Part shown: positions 35,015-46,491 of the stretch, in pieces | Layout of the letters: every line of letters starts with the position of its first letter | Position numbering within the stretch: the stretch's first letter is position 1 | Assembly: GCF_002776525.5 (NCBI RefSeq) | Contig: NC_045443.1 | Coordinates: forward strand, 61,693,019 to 61,757,018 | Source of the DNA: Piliocolobus tephrosceles | Taxonomy: Eukaryota > Chordata > Mammalia > Primates > Cercopithecidae | DNA: 64,000 nucleotides | Direction of reading: 5' to 3' | Position numbers and translations under genes: made by a program | The notes under the pieces: generated by a model | Told to the model about the DNA's origin: nothing | The model's input: only the letters and a program-made list of their open reading frames with translations | Database searches by the model: none

Positions 35015-36034
35015 AAGAAATTATTTTTTTAAACCTGTATGCTGATTTATTTTGAAGCTGTAATGGAGCTTTGCATACTTGTGGTTTAGGAGGTAAATGG
35101 AATATACACAATAGGAAATATTTGTTGTGTTAATGGTTCATTAACTTGTGACTTATATAAAGTTCCATCTAATTTAAATAATAAACAGTAATACTGGCTG
35201 CATAATAATGCCTAGGACCACAATGAGAGACTCTGTAAAAAAGAAATTCCTAAACTATATATTTTTTGTATATCTGTGCGCCCACTTGTAATTTGACTTA
35301 CAGTGAATATGGCTTAGTTGGGCAGGGGAGACTTTTGAACAGGTGATAACATTTTTGTGTGGCCTTTAAAATTTCTATAATTTATTTGAAACTTTTTAAA
35401 CCATCACGTCTCAAAGTGATCAAGTAGAAATGATCAGATGCCTTAATTATGAAGAATGGCATAAATCATGACAAGATCTTTTTGAAGTCACCTGGAATGC
35501 TCCCTTTGGGTGAAAGAGGGTTCTGTTTTCTTACCGTATTCTTCCTGCTCAAGTTGCCCAGGTGTAGTTTGTGGTTTCCAAGATACCTGTTGGACTGGCT
35601 TTAGGCTGATAATATCGGTTCCTTCATATTTTTTTCACATTGTCTTTATAAATTTTATGTAACTGCATTCTTCAATAAGGTTCTAAAACAGTTTTCCTAT
35701 TATGGTATAGTTGCTTCTCCTAACACTTACTACCTACTGGGAGGAATCAGTAAGAGAGCTGCTTCTGGTGGATCTTGGCCACAAGGTCTGTGATGTGTCA
35801 TTATATTGCATAGATCTTTTGAGGAAATGCAACATGAAAGATCTCCTTGCCATTCTATGATGAAGAAATGAAAGGTAAACTGCATTTATGCAGATTTAAT
35901 ATAGGTAGATAACTGACCTGTTTAATTCATGTGAGGCCTCAGAGGGTCTTTTATATTCTCTACTTTCCAGCTAGTTTGACCTAAGTCAAACCTTTTCTCC
36001 CCAGTGGACCACGTTACTTTTATTTTAATCAATT
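35015..36034. other. Intronic single-copy stretch
   Basis: About 1 kb, AT-rich, no gene or repeat recognised. Confidence 0.35.
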
Positions 36035-36905
36035 GATTTTTTTTTTACGGCTTTATTGAGTATAATTGCTATACCAAAAACCTGTACATATTTAATGTAT
36101 ACAATTTGATGAGTTTGGACATATTTACACACCAGTGATATCACCACACTCAAGGTCATAAACATCTATTGCCTCCAAATTTTTCTGTGTCATTTTTTTT
36201 TGTGGTAAGAACACTTAACATGAGTTTGACCCTCTCAACACAAAAGTGTACAGTACCATATCATTAACTATAGGCATTATGTTGCACTCAGATCTTGAGG
36301 GCTTATACATCTTATATAACTATAACTTTATTCCCATTGAACAACTTCTCATTTCCCTCTCTACCTATCCCCTGGCAACTACTTTTCTATTTTCAGCTTT
36401 TATAAGTTGGATTATTTTAGATAAACCACATATAAGTGGGATTATGCAGTATTTGTCCTTCTGTGACTGATTTCATTTCACTTAGAATATTGTCCTCAAG
36501 GTTCATTCATGTTGTTGCAAATGGTAGGATTTCCTTTTCATTTTACTTTATTTTTTGAGACAGGGTCTCACTCTGTTACCCAGGCTGGAGTGTAGTGGTG
36601 TCATGGCTCACTGCAGCCTCAACCTCCTGGACCCAAGCGATCCTCCCACCTCAGCCTCCTGAGTAGCTGGGACTAGAGGCACGTGCCACTATTCCCAGCT
36701 AATTATTATTATTATTATTTGTAGAGACAGGGTCTCACTATGTTGCTCAGGCTGGTCTCGAACTCCTGGGTTCAAGCAATCCTACTGTCAGCCTCCCAAA
36801 GTGCTGGGATTACAGGCATGAGCCACCTCACCCAGCCTAGGATTTTCTTTTTAAATGTGAAATAATATTCTAATGTATATATACATTGCATTTTTATTAA
36901 TCTTA
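36035..36905 (-). mobile_element. Old L1 fragment split by an Alu
   Basis: Antisense L1 3' end: 'cggctttattgagtataat', 'tgtatacaatttgatgag', 'ataagtgggattatgcag', 'gtcctcaaggttcattcat', then after the Alu 'tgtgaaataatattctaatg'. L1M-like age. Confidence 0.8.
36537..36837 (-). mobile_element. AluJ-type element
   Basis: Antisense Alu with a (TTA)n linker at 36702-36719, nested in the L1. 'taggatttccttttc' and 'taggattttcttttt' flank it. Confidence 0.9.
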
Positions 36906-37012
36906 TTTCATGACATTAAATAAGATATACTTATTTAACGTCAATTATCATTTGGGTTATTTCCATGTGACTTAGAGCTTTAAAACAGGTGATGTTAAAG
37001 TTGAAAATAAAG

Positions 37013-37112
37013 GCCTGTAATCCCAGCACTTTGGGAGGCCGAGGGAGGCAGATCCCTTGAGCTCAGGAGTTTGAGACCAGCCAGGGCAATATGGTGAGAC
37101 CCCATCTCTCTT
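37013..37112 (+). mobile_element. 3'-truncated Alu fragment
   Basis: Sense Alu left part ('ggcctgtaatcccagcactt' to 'gagaccccatctctc'), ending in a pyrimidine run. Confidence 0.75.
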
Positions 37113-37230
37113 TCTTTTTTTTTTTTTTAACTTACTGACTCCAAGGGGGCATTTAAGCAGTTGAATACCAGCATTTCTTTAGCTATTTAGCACCTCCCTT
37201 GTGACTTTAAAGTACCTAGTGATTCTTTTT

Positions 37231-37522
37231 TTTTTTCGTGTTTCTTTTTTTTTTTGATGGAGTTTCGCCCTTGTTGCTCAGTCTGGTGTGCAATGGTGTG
37301 ATCTTGGCTCACCGCAACTTCCACCTCTCGGGTTCAAGCGATTCTTCTGTCTCAGCCTCCCAAGTAGCTGAGATTTCAGGCATGTGCCACCAAGCCCGGC
37401 TAATTTTGTATTTTTAGTCGAGACGGGGCTTCTCCATGTTGGTCAGGCTGGTCTCGAACTCCTGACCTCATCTTGGCCTCCCAAAGTGCTGGGATTACAG
37501 GCATGAGCCACTGTGCTCGGCC
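37231..37522 (-). mobile_element. AluS-type element
   Basis: Antisense Alu. 'gtgattctt' flanks both ends. Part of the 'gtgatccgcccgc' region is deleted. Confidence 0.9.
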
Positions 37523-37742
37523 TGTGATTCTTATTTCTATATATGGAGCCATCTAATTATAATTATTTGTTGCAAATTATCTTTTCTACTGCATTAAGTT
37601 TCCTTATGAGCTGATTAAAATGTGTTCTGGTTGACAGCTCACCTGGTTATTTAAATTATTTGCTTTATCTTCTGGCTTAGCAATCATACTTCTAAAAATT
37701 TATCTTAAGGAAAAAAGATTTCTTATAACAAGGTTCATCAAG

Positions 37743-38033
37743 GGCTGGGCTTGATGGCTCACACCTGTAATCCCAGCACTTTGGGAGGCTGAGGCAGGCA
37801 GATCACCTCAGGTCAGGAGTTCAAAACAAGCCTGGCCAACATGGTGAAACCCTGTCTCTACGAAAAATACAAAAATTAGCTGGGCATGGTGGCGGGTGCC
37901 TGTAGTCGCAGCTACCCGGGAGGCTGAGGCAGGAGAATCGCTTGAATCCTGGAGGCAGAGGTTGCAGTAAGCCGAGATCGTACCACTGCACTACAGCTTC
38001 GATGACAGAGCAAGACTCCAATTCAAAAAAAAG
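37743..38033 (+). mobile_element. AluS-type element
   Basis: Sense Alu bounded by 'aaggttcatcaa' on both sides (37730 and 38033). Confidence 0.92.
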
Positions 38034-38200
38034 AAGGTTCATCAAAACTTTGTAATAGTGAGAAGTTTGGAAACAGTAGATACTCAATTATTTAAAATTA
38101 TTTGTAGAGTGCAGTGGTTTAAAAGTATAGCTTCTGGATTCAGACTAAGTGGATTCTGATAGTTGTGCTGCCACTTAGAACTTGGTGACTTTGGGCAAGT

Positions 38201-38344
38201 TTCTTTCTTTCTTTTCTTTTCTCCTTCCTTTCTTCTTCCCCTCCCCTCCCCTCCCCTCCCTTTCCCTTCCCTTCCTCTTTTCTCTCTTTCTTTGTCTTTT
38301 CCCTCCCTCCCTCCCTCCCTTCCTTTCTTTCCTTTCTTTCTTTC
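38201..38344. repeat. 144-nt polypyrimidine tract
   Basis: (CTTT)n, (CCCCT)n and (CCCT)n blocks with a single purine (G at 38294). It ends 'tttctttcag', which resembles a strong 3' splice site in the RASSF3 sense direction. Confidence 0.95.
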
Positions 38345-38549
38345 AGAGTCTCACTCTGGGGTTTAAGCGATTCTTGTGCCTTAGCTGGGACTACAGGCAC
38401 GTGGTACCACACCTGGCTAATGTATTTTAGTAGAGACAGGGCTTCACCATGTTGCTCAGGGTGGTCTCGAACTCCTGAGCTCAGGTGATCCCCCTGCCTC
38501 GCCCTCTCAAAGTGCTGAGAGTACAGGTGTGAGCCACCACGCCTGGCCT
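38206..38549 (-). mobile_element. Alu with long polypyrimidine tail and internal deletion
   Basis: Antisense Alu whose tail has grown into about 140 nt of C/T-only sequence. The left part of the body is largely deleted ('agagtctcactctggggttt'). Target duplication 'gggcaagtttctt' at 38193 and 38550. Confidence 0.88.
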
Positions 38550-38772
38550 GGGCAAGTTTCTTAATGCAATTGTTAACTGTAGCTTAACAGCTGTCCTTGG
38601 ATTATTTTAAATATCAAAGAAGTTATTAATACCTTGTAAAATGGTTAGAACATGTCTGGTCCATAGTAAATGCTCCATAAAGATTTAGCTATTGTTACTG
38701 TTAAAAGTGTTAGATACACAGATATTCACAACATTTTTCAAATGGAAAAGAATCTTAAAACAGCATGTGTAG

Positions 38773-38986
38773 AGCCCAGTGAGGTGGCAAGCACCTGTAG
38801 TCCCAGCTGCATGGGAAACTAAGGCAGAATGACTGCTTGAGCCGGGGAAGGAGTTCAGGGCTGTAAGTATGGGACGATTGTGCTTGTGAATAGCCACTGC
38901 ATTTCAGCCTGGGCAACATAGTGAGACCCCATCTCTTAAAAAAAAAATAAAACCCTAAAACAGAAATAAACCAAAAACCCCAACAA
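38773..38986 (+). mobile_element. Free right Alu monomer-like element
   Basis: Monomeric Alu-like sequence with an A-rich tail. 'aaaacagcatgt' precedes (38757) and follows (38985) it, showing that the monomer inserted as a unit. Confidence 0.75.
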
Positions 38987-39798
38987 AACAGCATGTATAA
39001 TGTTTCATTAAATATAAAAATAGGAAAAGAAAAAAGATCTACTCTGGATGATAGGACAATCTCTTTTGGCTTCTGTGTTTTTTCTCTCCTGCAACTCTTC
39101 TGTTTTATAACCAAAAAAAAATGTTTTGCATGTGAATTTTAGACTGGAGTCTTTGGGTAAAAGCACCCAGAGATTACTGGCAGGTGAATTCTAAAAAGAG
39201 CATTTTGTTTTTTCACTTTATCTCAGTGTTTCATTTGTTTCCCAGTGATTGACTAATTATTTTAACAAAGTAAAGCTTCATTGTTGTATGTATGCAGTTG
39301 AATTGAAAATATACTTTTCATACAAAGACAGCTTCCTAAAGGTAATTATAAAATTGTATGTAGTTTGTTAATCTTATTGTGGTATTTTGTTTTTCTTAAG
39401 CACAGTTCCTGTTCTTTTGCTTTTGCATGTCAACATTGCTGAAAATAAATATTTTGCTCTGCAGGGCTAGTAAGCCAGATGGAGTGGTATTTATAATTTG
39501 AGGAAATAGCTTAAACTTTGTCATCGGTTTAAATTGCATTAAAAAGCCTGAAGCACATTGATTAGAGTTGTTTAAGGTAGAGAGCCAGAAATATTCTAAA
39601 TATCCTATGCCTAACCTGTCAAAACTGTTGCTGAAATATAGAGAGAGGGAAAGAGTACCTGAGGGGCTCAGGAAGAGTGATGGCCTAGAGCATAGCTTGA
39701 ATTGAGCAGCAGAGGTTTCTCTGGAGTGTCTTGCGTTATCTTAGCCAAATTTGTAATCTGCTTAATAATATCTGTTTACATATGAATATGTTTTCTGG
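38987..39798. other. Intronic single-copy stretch
   Basis: AT-rich, nothing recognised. Confidence 0.35.
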
Positions 39799-40099
39799 CC
39801 AGGTGAGGTGGCTCATGACTATAATCCCAGAACTTTAGGACGCCGAGGCGGGCAGATCACTTACGCCCAGGAGTTGGAAACCAGCCTGGGCAACATGGAG
39901 AAACCCCATCTCTACAAAAAAATACAAAAAATTAGCTGGGTGTGGTTACACATGCCTGTAGTTCCAGCTACCCCAGAGGCTAAAGTGGGAAGATCACCTG
40001 AGCCCAGGAGGTTGAGGCTGCAGTGAGCTGGGATTGCATCACTACCCTCCAGCCTGGGCAGCAGAGACCCTGTCTCCAACCAAAAACAAACAAACAAAA
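39799..40099 (+). mobile_element. AluJ-type element
   Basis: Old sense Alu with a (caaa)n tail. Confidence 0.9.
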
Positions 40100-40256
40100 A
40101 TATATGTAATATGTATGTATACATGTGGTGTTCCTATAAATTTTTAAGTAGGATGTCCTCAGATACATATGCCATGTTTATCCTGTTACCTCCAGGATAC
40201 CTGGGAATGCCCAGAGGTTTGTGTCTATGTTAGTGTGAGAAGCCTAACACATTTTT

Positions 40257-40400
40257 GTGTCTCTACAAAAAAATAAAAAAATTAGCTGAGCATGGTGGTG
40301 TGTGCCAGTAGACAGCTACTCTGGAGAATCACTTGAGCCTGGGAGGTTGAGGCTGCAGTGAGTCATGATCACGCCGCTGCACTCCAGCTTTGGTGACAGC
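40257..40400 (+). mobile_element. Alu fragment (right half)
   Basis: 'attagctgagcatggtggtg' to 'actccagctttggtgacag'. Left monomer absent. Confidence 0.75.
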
Positions 40401-40453
40401 CTGAGGACTTTCTTATGGATTAAGGGGGGAATTATTTATGGTTTGCATGCTGA

Positions 40454-40640
40454 GAGAGATTTTCTGAATTTTTTCAACAAATTCAGATTTTCTGAATTTT
40501 TTCAATTCAGGTTGTGAATTTTTGTGGAATGGATCAAAAGGGCTGAAGGAAATGAGCAAATAATTTTGGCAAACCATTATTAAGTAATGAATATGTATTG
40601 TATTCATTAATTAATGTATTAAGTAATGAGTATGTATTGA
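40454..40640. repeat. Small local duplications
   Basis: 'agattttctgaattttttca' occurs twice (near 40456 and 40482), and 'attaagtaatga' recurs near 40579 and 40618. Likely replication slippage. Confidence 0.7.
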
Positions 40641-40732
40641 ATATGTGTATCATCACAGTAACTCTCTGAGGAGGGTTCTTTTAGGATAAAGTACATGAGA
40701 GATTATCCTTTCTTAAGAAATATTTTCACTTT

Positions 40733-40855
40733 GGCGAGGCATGGCACTTTGGGAGGCTGAGGTAGGAGGACGGTTTGAGGCCATGAGTTTGAGACCAGCC
40801 TGGGCAACATAGTGAGACCCCATCTCTATCTTTTTAAATTACAAAATTTTAAAAA
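40733..40855 (+). mobile_element. Alu left-monomer fragment
   Basis: FLAM-like sense piece ('ggcgaggcatggcacttt' to 'gtgagaccccatctctat') lacking the 'gtaatccca' section. Confidence 0.7.
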
Positions 40856-41039
40856 TAAATTTTTTTATTTTGAGAAGTTTGTGTGCTTTAGGTGTATATT
40901 CTGTTTCATTAAGCCAAACTTTGTATTACTAGCCTTCTATCCTACCTTCCCATCCTTACCAAAAAAAGAGAAAAAGAAAAATAGTTTTACTCCCGAGATT
41001 AAGAATGGGGCATGTTGTATCTTCACAGAATGTTTATTT

Positions 41040-41720
41040 GTGTAGATATTTATTTGAATTTTTGAAAATTGGGTATCACTTATACACAATAAAATGCACA
41101 AGTCTTAATTGTACAATCTAATGAGTCTCTATGTTTAAATACCACCCAGATGTAGAAATGTGGTTCATTTTTGTTACCCGGGAAAGTTCCTATGTGACTG
41201 TTCACAATCAGTAATCTCCCCAGCCCTCTACTAGAACCACTAGTCTGACTTTTATCACGCTAAGTGAATGTTGCTGCATCTGGAACTTCATATCCGTGCA
41301 GTATGCACTGTTTTGCAGCCGACATCTTTTGCCCAAGTCAGTGCCACACCTTGAGATTCATCCATGTTATTGCATGTATCAGCAATTCTTCATTGTGGTA
41401 CAACATTACATTGTTCGAATATATCATTATTCGTTCTCTTGATGAACATTTAGATTGTCAGTCAGCTGCTTTGAACATTATTGTAGGATGTGTCTTTTGG
41501 TGGACATAACCCTTTATTTTTCTTGGATATATATATACCTAAGAGTGGAATTACTGCATTGTAGAGTAGGTGTATCCTTGGCTTTAGTAGATATTACCAG
41601 TTTTCTAACTGTGTTAGACTGACGTACATGCCCACTAACAATGGATGAGAGTTCTCTTTCCTCCACATCCTTGCTAACAGTCTCTTTAGTTGTTCTGTTT
41701 TTAATTGTGTCTTCAAGTAG
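41040..41720 (-). mobile_element. Old L1 fragment
   Basis: Antisense L1 3' region: 'taattgtacaatctaatgag', 'cttgagattcatccatgtta', 'ttgatgaacatttagattg', 'cctaagagtggaattactgc'. No ORF. Confidence 0.75.
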
Positions 41721-42125
41721 GAACCACCCTCACTTACAGGAGAAAGGAACTCTCAAGGAAATTTCTGATTAGTGCAAGTTGGGTGGGATGAAGATGAATA
41801 ACCAATGCATAGCCTAAAGCTTTGCTCAGCATCTTATTCAGATGTAGCATTTATTTCAATGACAACCAAAAAGAATTTCTGATTAGACCCTCCCTACCCA
41901 TCTACTGTAAGTCAACATTGTCAAAATTCTAGTCTAATTATGCTTATGTTCTTCTTCTCCCCTCTTATATTCATGCTGAAATATTTAAAAAATCACTACA
42001 TATTCCTATGGGAAACCTCATACTTCAAAAGGGATCAGTGTTTGGTTTCTCTACTCTCCATTTTTTTTTTTCCTGTTGAAATAGAGTGAAAGAGCCAGGA
42101 AGAATATGCCTGTGTGTACATTTTG
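41721..42125. other. Intronic single-copy stretch
   Basis: Nothing recognised. Confidence 0.35.
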
Positions 42126-42129
42126 CAGA

Positions 42130-42375
42130 TCTAGTAACGATAACAACCGTAGCGTTTACTGAGGGCCTCCTCTGGGTCAGGCTCTGTGCGAAGTGATTTG
42201 TATTCCTTAGTTCGTTTACTTTCTATCACGACCCAATGAAGTATATGTATGTTTGCCATCCCCATTTTATAGATGAAGAAGCTAAAGCTTTGAGAGGTTA
42301 AGTAATTTGCCCAAGTTTATCTAGCTAGTAAATGCAGAAGCTGAAATTTTAATCTAGGTCTGTCTAACTACAAAG
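42130..42375 (-). mobile_element. MIR element
   Basis: Near-complete antisense MIR: 'catccccattttatagatga', 'gagaggttaagtaatttgcc', 'tctagctagtaaatgcagaa'. Confidence 0.88.
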
Positions 42376-42544
42376 AATGGAATGAGGCCCCTTTCTTATG
42401 ATTATTAATAAAAATGATCTCTATGTAGTTAGGATTTACTAACCCAATTCCTTTTATCTTTTAAGCTGAGAACCCCCCACCCCCACCTCCTGGCACCCCA
42501 ATTCTGGTAAAACATAAATGAAACCCATAGTTGTTTTATTCAGC

Positions 42545-42548
<4 letters not shown>

Positions 42549-42582
<34 letters not shown>

Positions 42583-42863
42583 GAGACGGAGTCTCGCTCT
42601 GTCGCCCAGGCTGGAGTGCAGTGGCGCGATCTCGGCTCACTGCAAGCTCCGCCTCCCGGGTTCCCGCCATTCTCCTGCCTCAGCCTCCCGAGTAGCTGGG
42701 ACTACAGGCGCCGCCACCTCGCCCGGCTAGTTTTTTGTATTTTTTAGTAGAGACGGGGTTTCACCGTGTTAGCCAGGATGGTCTCGACCTCCTGACCTCG
42801 TGATCCGCCCGTCTCGGCCTCCCAAAGTGCTGGGATTACAGGCTTGAGCCACCGCGCCCGGCC
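42549..42863 (-). mobile_element. AluYR-type element
   Basis: Nearly consensus antisense young Alu with a 33-nt pure T-run and the AluYR markers 'cacctcgcccggctag' and 'acaggcttgagccaccgcg'. One small deletion at 'aggcgccgccacc'. Confidence 0.92.
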
Positions 42864-43028
42864 CTGTTCTTTGTTTTATTTTTTTTCTTTAAGACAGAGT
42901 CTCACTCTGTCACCAAGACTGGAGTGCTGTGGCATGATCGTGGCTCATTGCAGGCTCAACCTCCCAGACTCAAGTGATCTTCCCGAGCAGCTGGGACTGC
43001 AGGCACACATCACCATGCTCAGCTAATT

Positions 43029-43321
43029 TTTTTTTTTTTGATACGTGGTCTTGCACTGTTGCCCAGGCTGGAGTGCAATGGCATGATCGTGGCTCACTGC
43101 ATCCTCCACCTCCTGGGTTCAAGCAATTCTCCTGTCTCAGCCTCCCGAGTAGCTGGGATTACAGGCGCCTAACACTACGCCCAGCTAATTTTTTGTATTT
43201 TTTAGTGGAGACGGGGTTTTACTATGTTGGCCAGGCTGGTCTCGATCTCCTGACCTCGTGATCCGCCCACCTTGGCCTCCCAAAGTGCTGAGATTACAGG
43301 TGTGAGCCACTGCGCGCGGCC
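43029..43321 (-). mobile_element. Nested AluS-type element
   Basis: Complete antisense Alu inside the older Alu, ending 'actgcgcgcggcc'. Confidence 0.9.
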
Positions 43322-43659
43322 TTGTTTTTTTTTTTTTTGTTTTGTTTTTTGTTTTTTCTTTTCTTTTCTTTTTTTTTGAGACAGAGTTTCGCTATTGTTC
43401 CCAGGCTGGAGTGCAATGGTGCGATCTCGGCTCACTGCAATCTCCGCCTCCCAGGTTCAAGTGATTCTCCTGTCTCAGCCTCCTGAGTAGCTGGGATTAT
43501 AGGCACCTGCCACTATACCCAGCGAATTTTTGTATTTTTAGTAGAGATGGGGTTTCACCTTGTTGGCCAGGCTGGTCCAACTCCTGACCTCATGATTTGC
43601 CCACCTCGGCCTCCCAAAGTGCTGGGATTACAGGTGTGAGCCGCCGCGCCTGGCCTGGC
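43322..43659 (-). mobile_element. Nested AluS-type element
   Basis: Second complete antisense Alu in the nest, with a complex T/G/C tail (43323-43378) and end 'ccgcgcctggcc'. Confidence 0.9.
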
Positions 43660-43893
43660 CTTGTATTTTTTTAATAGAGACATGGTTTTGCCCTGTTGCC
43701 CAGGATGATCTCCAACTCCTGGGCTCAAGCACTCCTCCCAAAGTGCTGGGGTTACAGGCATAAGCCACTGTCCCCAGCCTCCCAAGGTTGTTTTTAGGCC
43801 CTTTAGGAGTATAAAACAGAACAAACGAGAAATAGGTCCAACCTTCAAGGGCACTGCGTATGGCACCCAAGATTAGAAATGCATATGTTCAGC

Positions 43894-43989
43894 GGAGCTT
43901 GCAGTGAGCTGAGATCCGGCCACTGCACTCCAGCCTGGGGAACAGAGCGAGACTCCGTCTCAAAAAAAAAAAAAAAAAAAAAAAAAAAA
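43894..43989 (+). mobile_element. 5'-truncated AluYR with perfect 18-bp TSD
   Basis: Only the last about 65 bp of an Alu plus a long A-tail. 'gaaatgcatatgttcagc' occurs without mismatch at 43876-43893 and 43990-44007. The 'gagatccggccactgc' marker and perfect duplication indicate a recent, lineage-restricted insertion. Confidence 0.95.
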
Positions 43990-44007
43990 GAAATGCATAT
44001 GTTCAGC

Positions 44008-44564
44008 CATGATGTCTATGGAAAGTACAGAGGACAGGTCCTGAGGAAGTGCTGGGGCTGTCGGTGGTACCAGGCTTTGTGTAGGAGAAGGTATTTGAGC
44101 TGTGCTTTGAAAAGTGGCTGGATCATAGACATGTGAACACTAGGAGTTGGGCCAGCACGTGGAGATAACATTTGTGCTTCAAATTGCAGATACTTCTGTT
44201 TGGTGGGTGCATGTGTGACAGGCATAAGCTGAGTGAGTAGGTGGCCCCAGATTTGGACCAGGTCAGGGAGACTCTTGAATGTCAGGCCTTGCGGCCTTTT
44301 GAAGAATTTCCCGCTGGACGATTCGTTGGGCAGCGGTATGGCAGCACGTGGAGGTGGGGAGGCTGGTGGAGAGCTTGCAGTAGGATGTCCATCATGTGGG
44401 ACTGAAGGCTAGTTGGAAGGTAGATCTGAGCTGGAGAAAATGGACGTGAGAGTCAACAAAACTGGTTGTAGGAGCCACGGGAGTAGATAGAGGCTCCCGG
44501 CTAGAGCTCTAGGGCATAGTGGGTTAGCCGATGGTGGGTGTGGTTTCAGAATCACTCATAAAGC
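44008..44564. other. Intronic stretch, possible ancient repeat
   Basis: GA/TG-rich wording ('tgaatgtcaggccttgcggc', 'gcagcacgtggaggtgggga') like the 25.7-27.5 kb region. I suspect the same unnamed ancient repeat class. No gene. Confidence 0.4.
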
Positions 44565-44862
44565 TTTTTTTTTTTTTTTTTCTTTGAGTTGGAGTCTTGC
44601 TGTCGCCAGCCTCTAGTGCAGAGGCGTGATCCTAGCTCACTGCAACCTCCACCTCCCGGGTTCAAGTGATTCTCCTGCCTAAGCCTCATGAGTAGCTGGG
44701 ACTACAGGCACGCGCCACCATGCCCAGCTAATTTTTGTATTTTTAGTAGAGACGGGATTTCACCATGTTAGCCAGGATGGTCTCTATCTCTTGACCTTGT
44801 GATCCGCCTGCCTCGGCCTCCCAAAGCGCTGGGATTACAGGCGTGACCCACCACACCCGGCC
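44565..44862 (-). mobile_element. AluS-type element
   Basis: Antisense Alu with a T-run. 'aagctt' flanks both ends. Confidence 0.9.
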
Positions 44863-44869
44863 AAGCTTC

Positions 44870-44890
44870 TTGTTTTCAAATTGAAAACAA
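44870..44890. repeat. Perfect 10-bp inverted repeat
   Basis: 'ttgttttcaa' and 'ttgaaaacaa' around a single A, located between two Alus. Confidence 0.9.
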
Positions 44891-45170
44891 TTTTTTTAGA
44901 GATAGAGTCTCGCTCTGTTACCCAGGCTGGAGTGCAGTAGTACAGTATTGGCTTACTGTAACCTCCAACTTCTGGACTCAGGTGATCCTCACCCCTCAGC
45001 CTACTGAGTAGCTAGGACTATAGGTGTGTGCCACCACACTCGACTAATGATTTAAAAAATGTTTTGTAGAGACAGGGTCTCACCATGTTGCCCAGCTGGT
45101 CTCAAACTCATGGCCTCAAGTGATCCTCCTGCCTTGGCCTCTCAGGGTGCTGGGATTACAGTAAAGGAAT
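44889..45170 (-). mobile_element. AluJ-type element
   Basis: Old antisense Alu. The terminal 'acaggcgtgagccacc' region is eroded to 'acagtaaaggaatgagcc'. Confidence 0.85.
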
Positions 45171-45271
45171 GAGCCCAGCTACTCATACAGCTCTTGAAAA
45201 CCGTCTGGCTTGGTCTGACCTTGGAGATTCTAATTGGTGTTCTTGGGGTCTCAGCAGCCATCTGGATTTTT

Positions 45272-45569
45272 TTTGTTTTTGTTTTTTTTTGAGATGGAGT
45301 CTCACTGTCATCCAGGCTGGAGTGCAGTGGTGTGATCTCGGCTCACTGCAAGCTCCGCCTCCCGGGTTCACGCCATTCTCCTGCCTCAGCCTCCTGAGTA
45401 GCCGGGACTACAGGCGCCCGCCACCATGCCCGGCTAATTTTTTGCATTTTTAGTAGAGATGGGGTTTCACCGTATTAGCCAGGATGGTCTCGATCTCCTG
45501 ACGTCGTAATCCTCTCGCCTCAACTTCCCAGAGTGCTGGGATTACAGGCGTGAACCACCACTCCCGGCC
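45272..45569 (-). mobile_element. AluY-type element
   Basis: Antisense Alu. 'agccatctggattttt' and 'agccatctgaattttt' form the target duplication. Confidence 0.93.
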
Positions 45570-46476
45570 AGCCATCTGAATTTTTAAAAGCACTTTGACT
45601 TCTAGTGCATATTCTCTGCCCACTCTGCAGGTAAGAAGCAGTGAGGAAAATGGTCCTACGGTACCCAGTTAGGACATAGTCATATCTCTGAGTTCTCAGG
45701 GAACTCAGGAAAAATCCTGCCATCTTGATAGTCAAGTTATCAGTGTTAAATGTCTCGAAAAGATCTTTTTTCCAAAGTGGTCATGCTTAACACTTCCAGA
45801 ACAAAGAGTTTGCCAACTTCCAGGGCAGCCATTTTTGGGCAATTTTGAGGATCAGAAAAGCTCTTTGGTGAAATAAGCTAAACGGTCTCCCTGAATAGCT
45901 TTCACAGTATGGGCCTTGCAGGGAGCACAAGGCCAGCCCACCCTGTACATGATATTCTTTAGATTATAAAGACACTTTTTACTGTTTCTCCCAGTTTTCC
46001 TTTTCCCCACACTAACATCCCCAGTAGGCTCTTGTGTAGTTTTCAGAGCCTTTGTTGTGATTCCCTCTAAACTGTTGCTCTTTGCTAGTACTGATTTTCA
46101 AATAAGACACCTGCAAATTTACGCACCAGCACAGTTTAGTGGGATCATTTATTTCTCTCTTGTTATGTAGATGATATATGCATGCATTTGCAGGGGCGGG
46201 GCCAGGGGATTCCCAGTGTAAACCTTAAGTGTACCTTTAATTCTATCTTGGATTCACCCTGTTTGAGCCTGTACAGGTCTACGGCTTACCCCACAGATGT
46301 CATTGGCAATTTGATAAACAAATTTGATCATCTCTATGCCAAAGAGGAAGCAGTGCCTCAAAGCAAGCCTGAAGCAGCACTGCCATGGAAGGACCTTGAT
46401 AGGTCCTTGATAGGACCTTGACAGGACCTCTGTGCTGTGCTCAGTGATGACCTTAGTGATAGTTGTCCTCGGCTAG
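45570..46476. other. Intronic single-copy stretch
   Basis: About 900 bp without a named repeat. The 79-codon open frame at 46182-46421 has a protein-like composition (for example 'YPTDVIGNLINKFDHLY') but no family that I recognise, no acceptor/donor pair that I can support, and no conservation data. Left uncalled. Confidence 0.35.
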
Positions 46477-46491
46477 GAGGTGTTTATTTCT

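Larger units (their letters stand above)
38105..38710 (+). mobile_element. MIR split by an Alu
   Basis: MIR sense: 'gagtgcagtggtttaaaagt', 'cagactaagtggattctg' and 'cttggtgactttgggcaag' before the Alu, and 'gggcaagtttcttaatgc', 'ctggtccatagtaaatgctc' after it. Confidence 0.8.
42864..43779 (-). mobile_element. Old Alu split by two younger Alus
   Basis: The outer antisense Alu runs from about 42868 to 43028 ('gacagagtctcactctgtca' to 'ccatgctcagctaa') and resumes at about 43660 ('tttttttaatagagacatgg' to 'cactgtccccagcc'). Confidence 0.8.
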
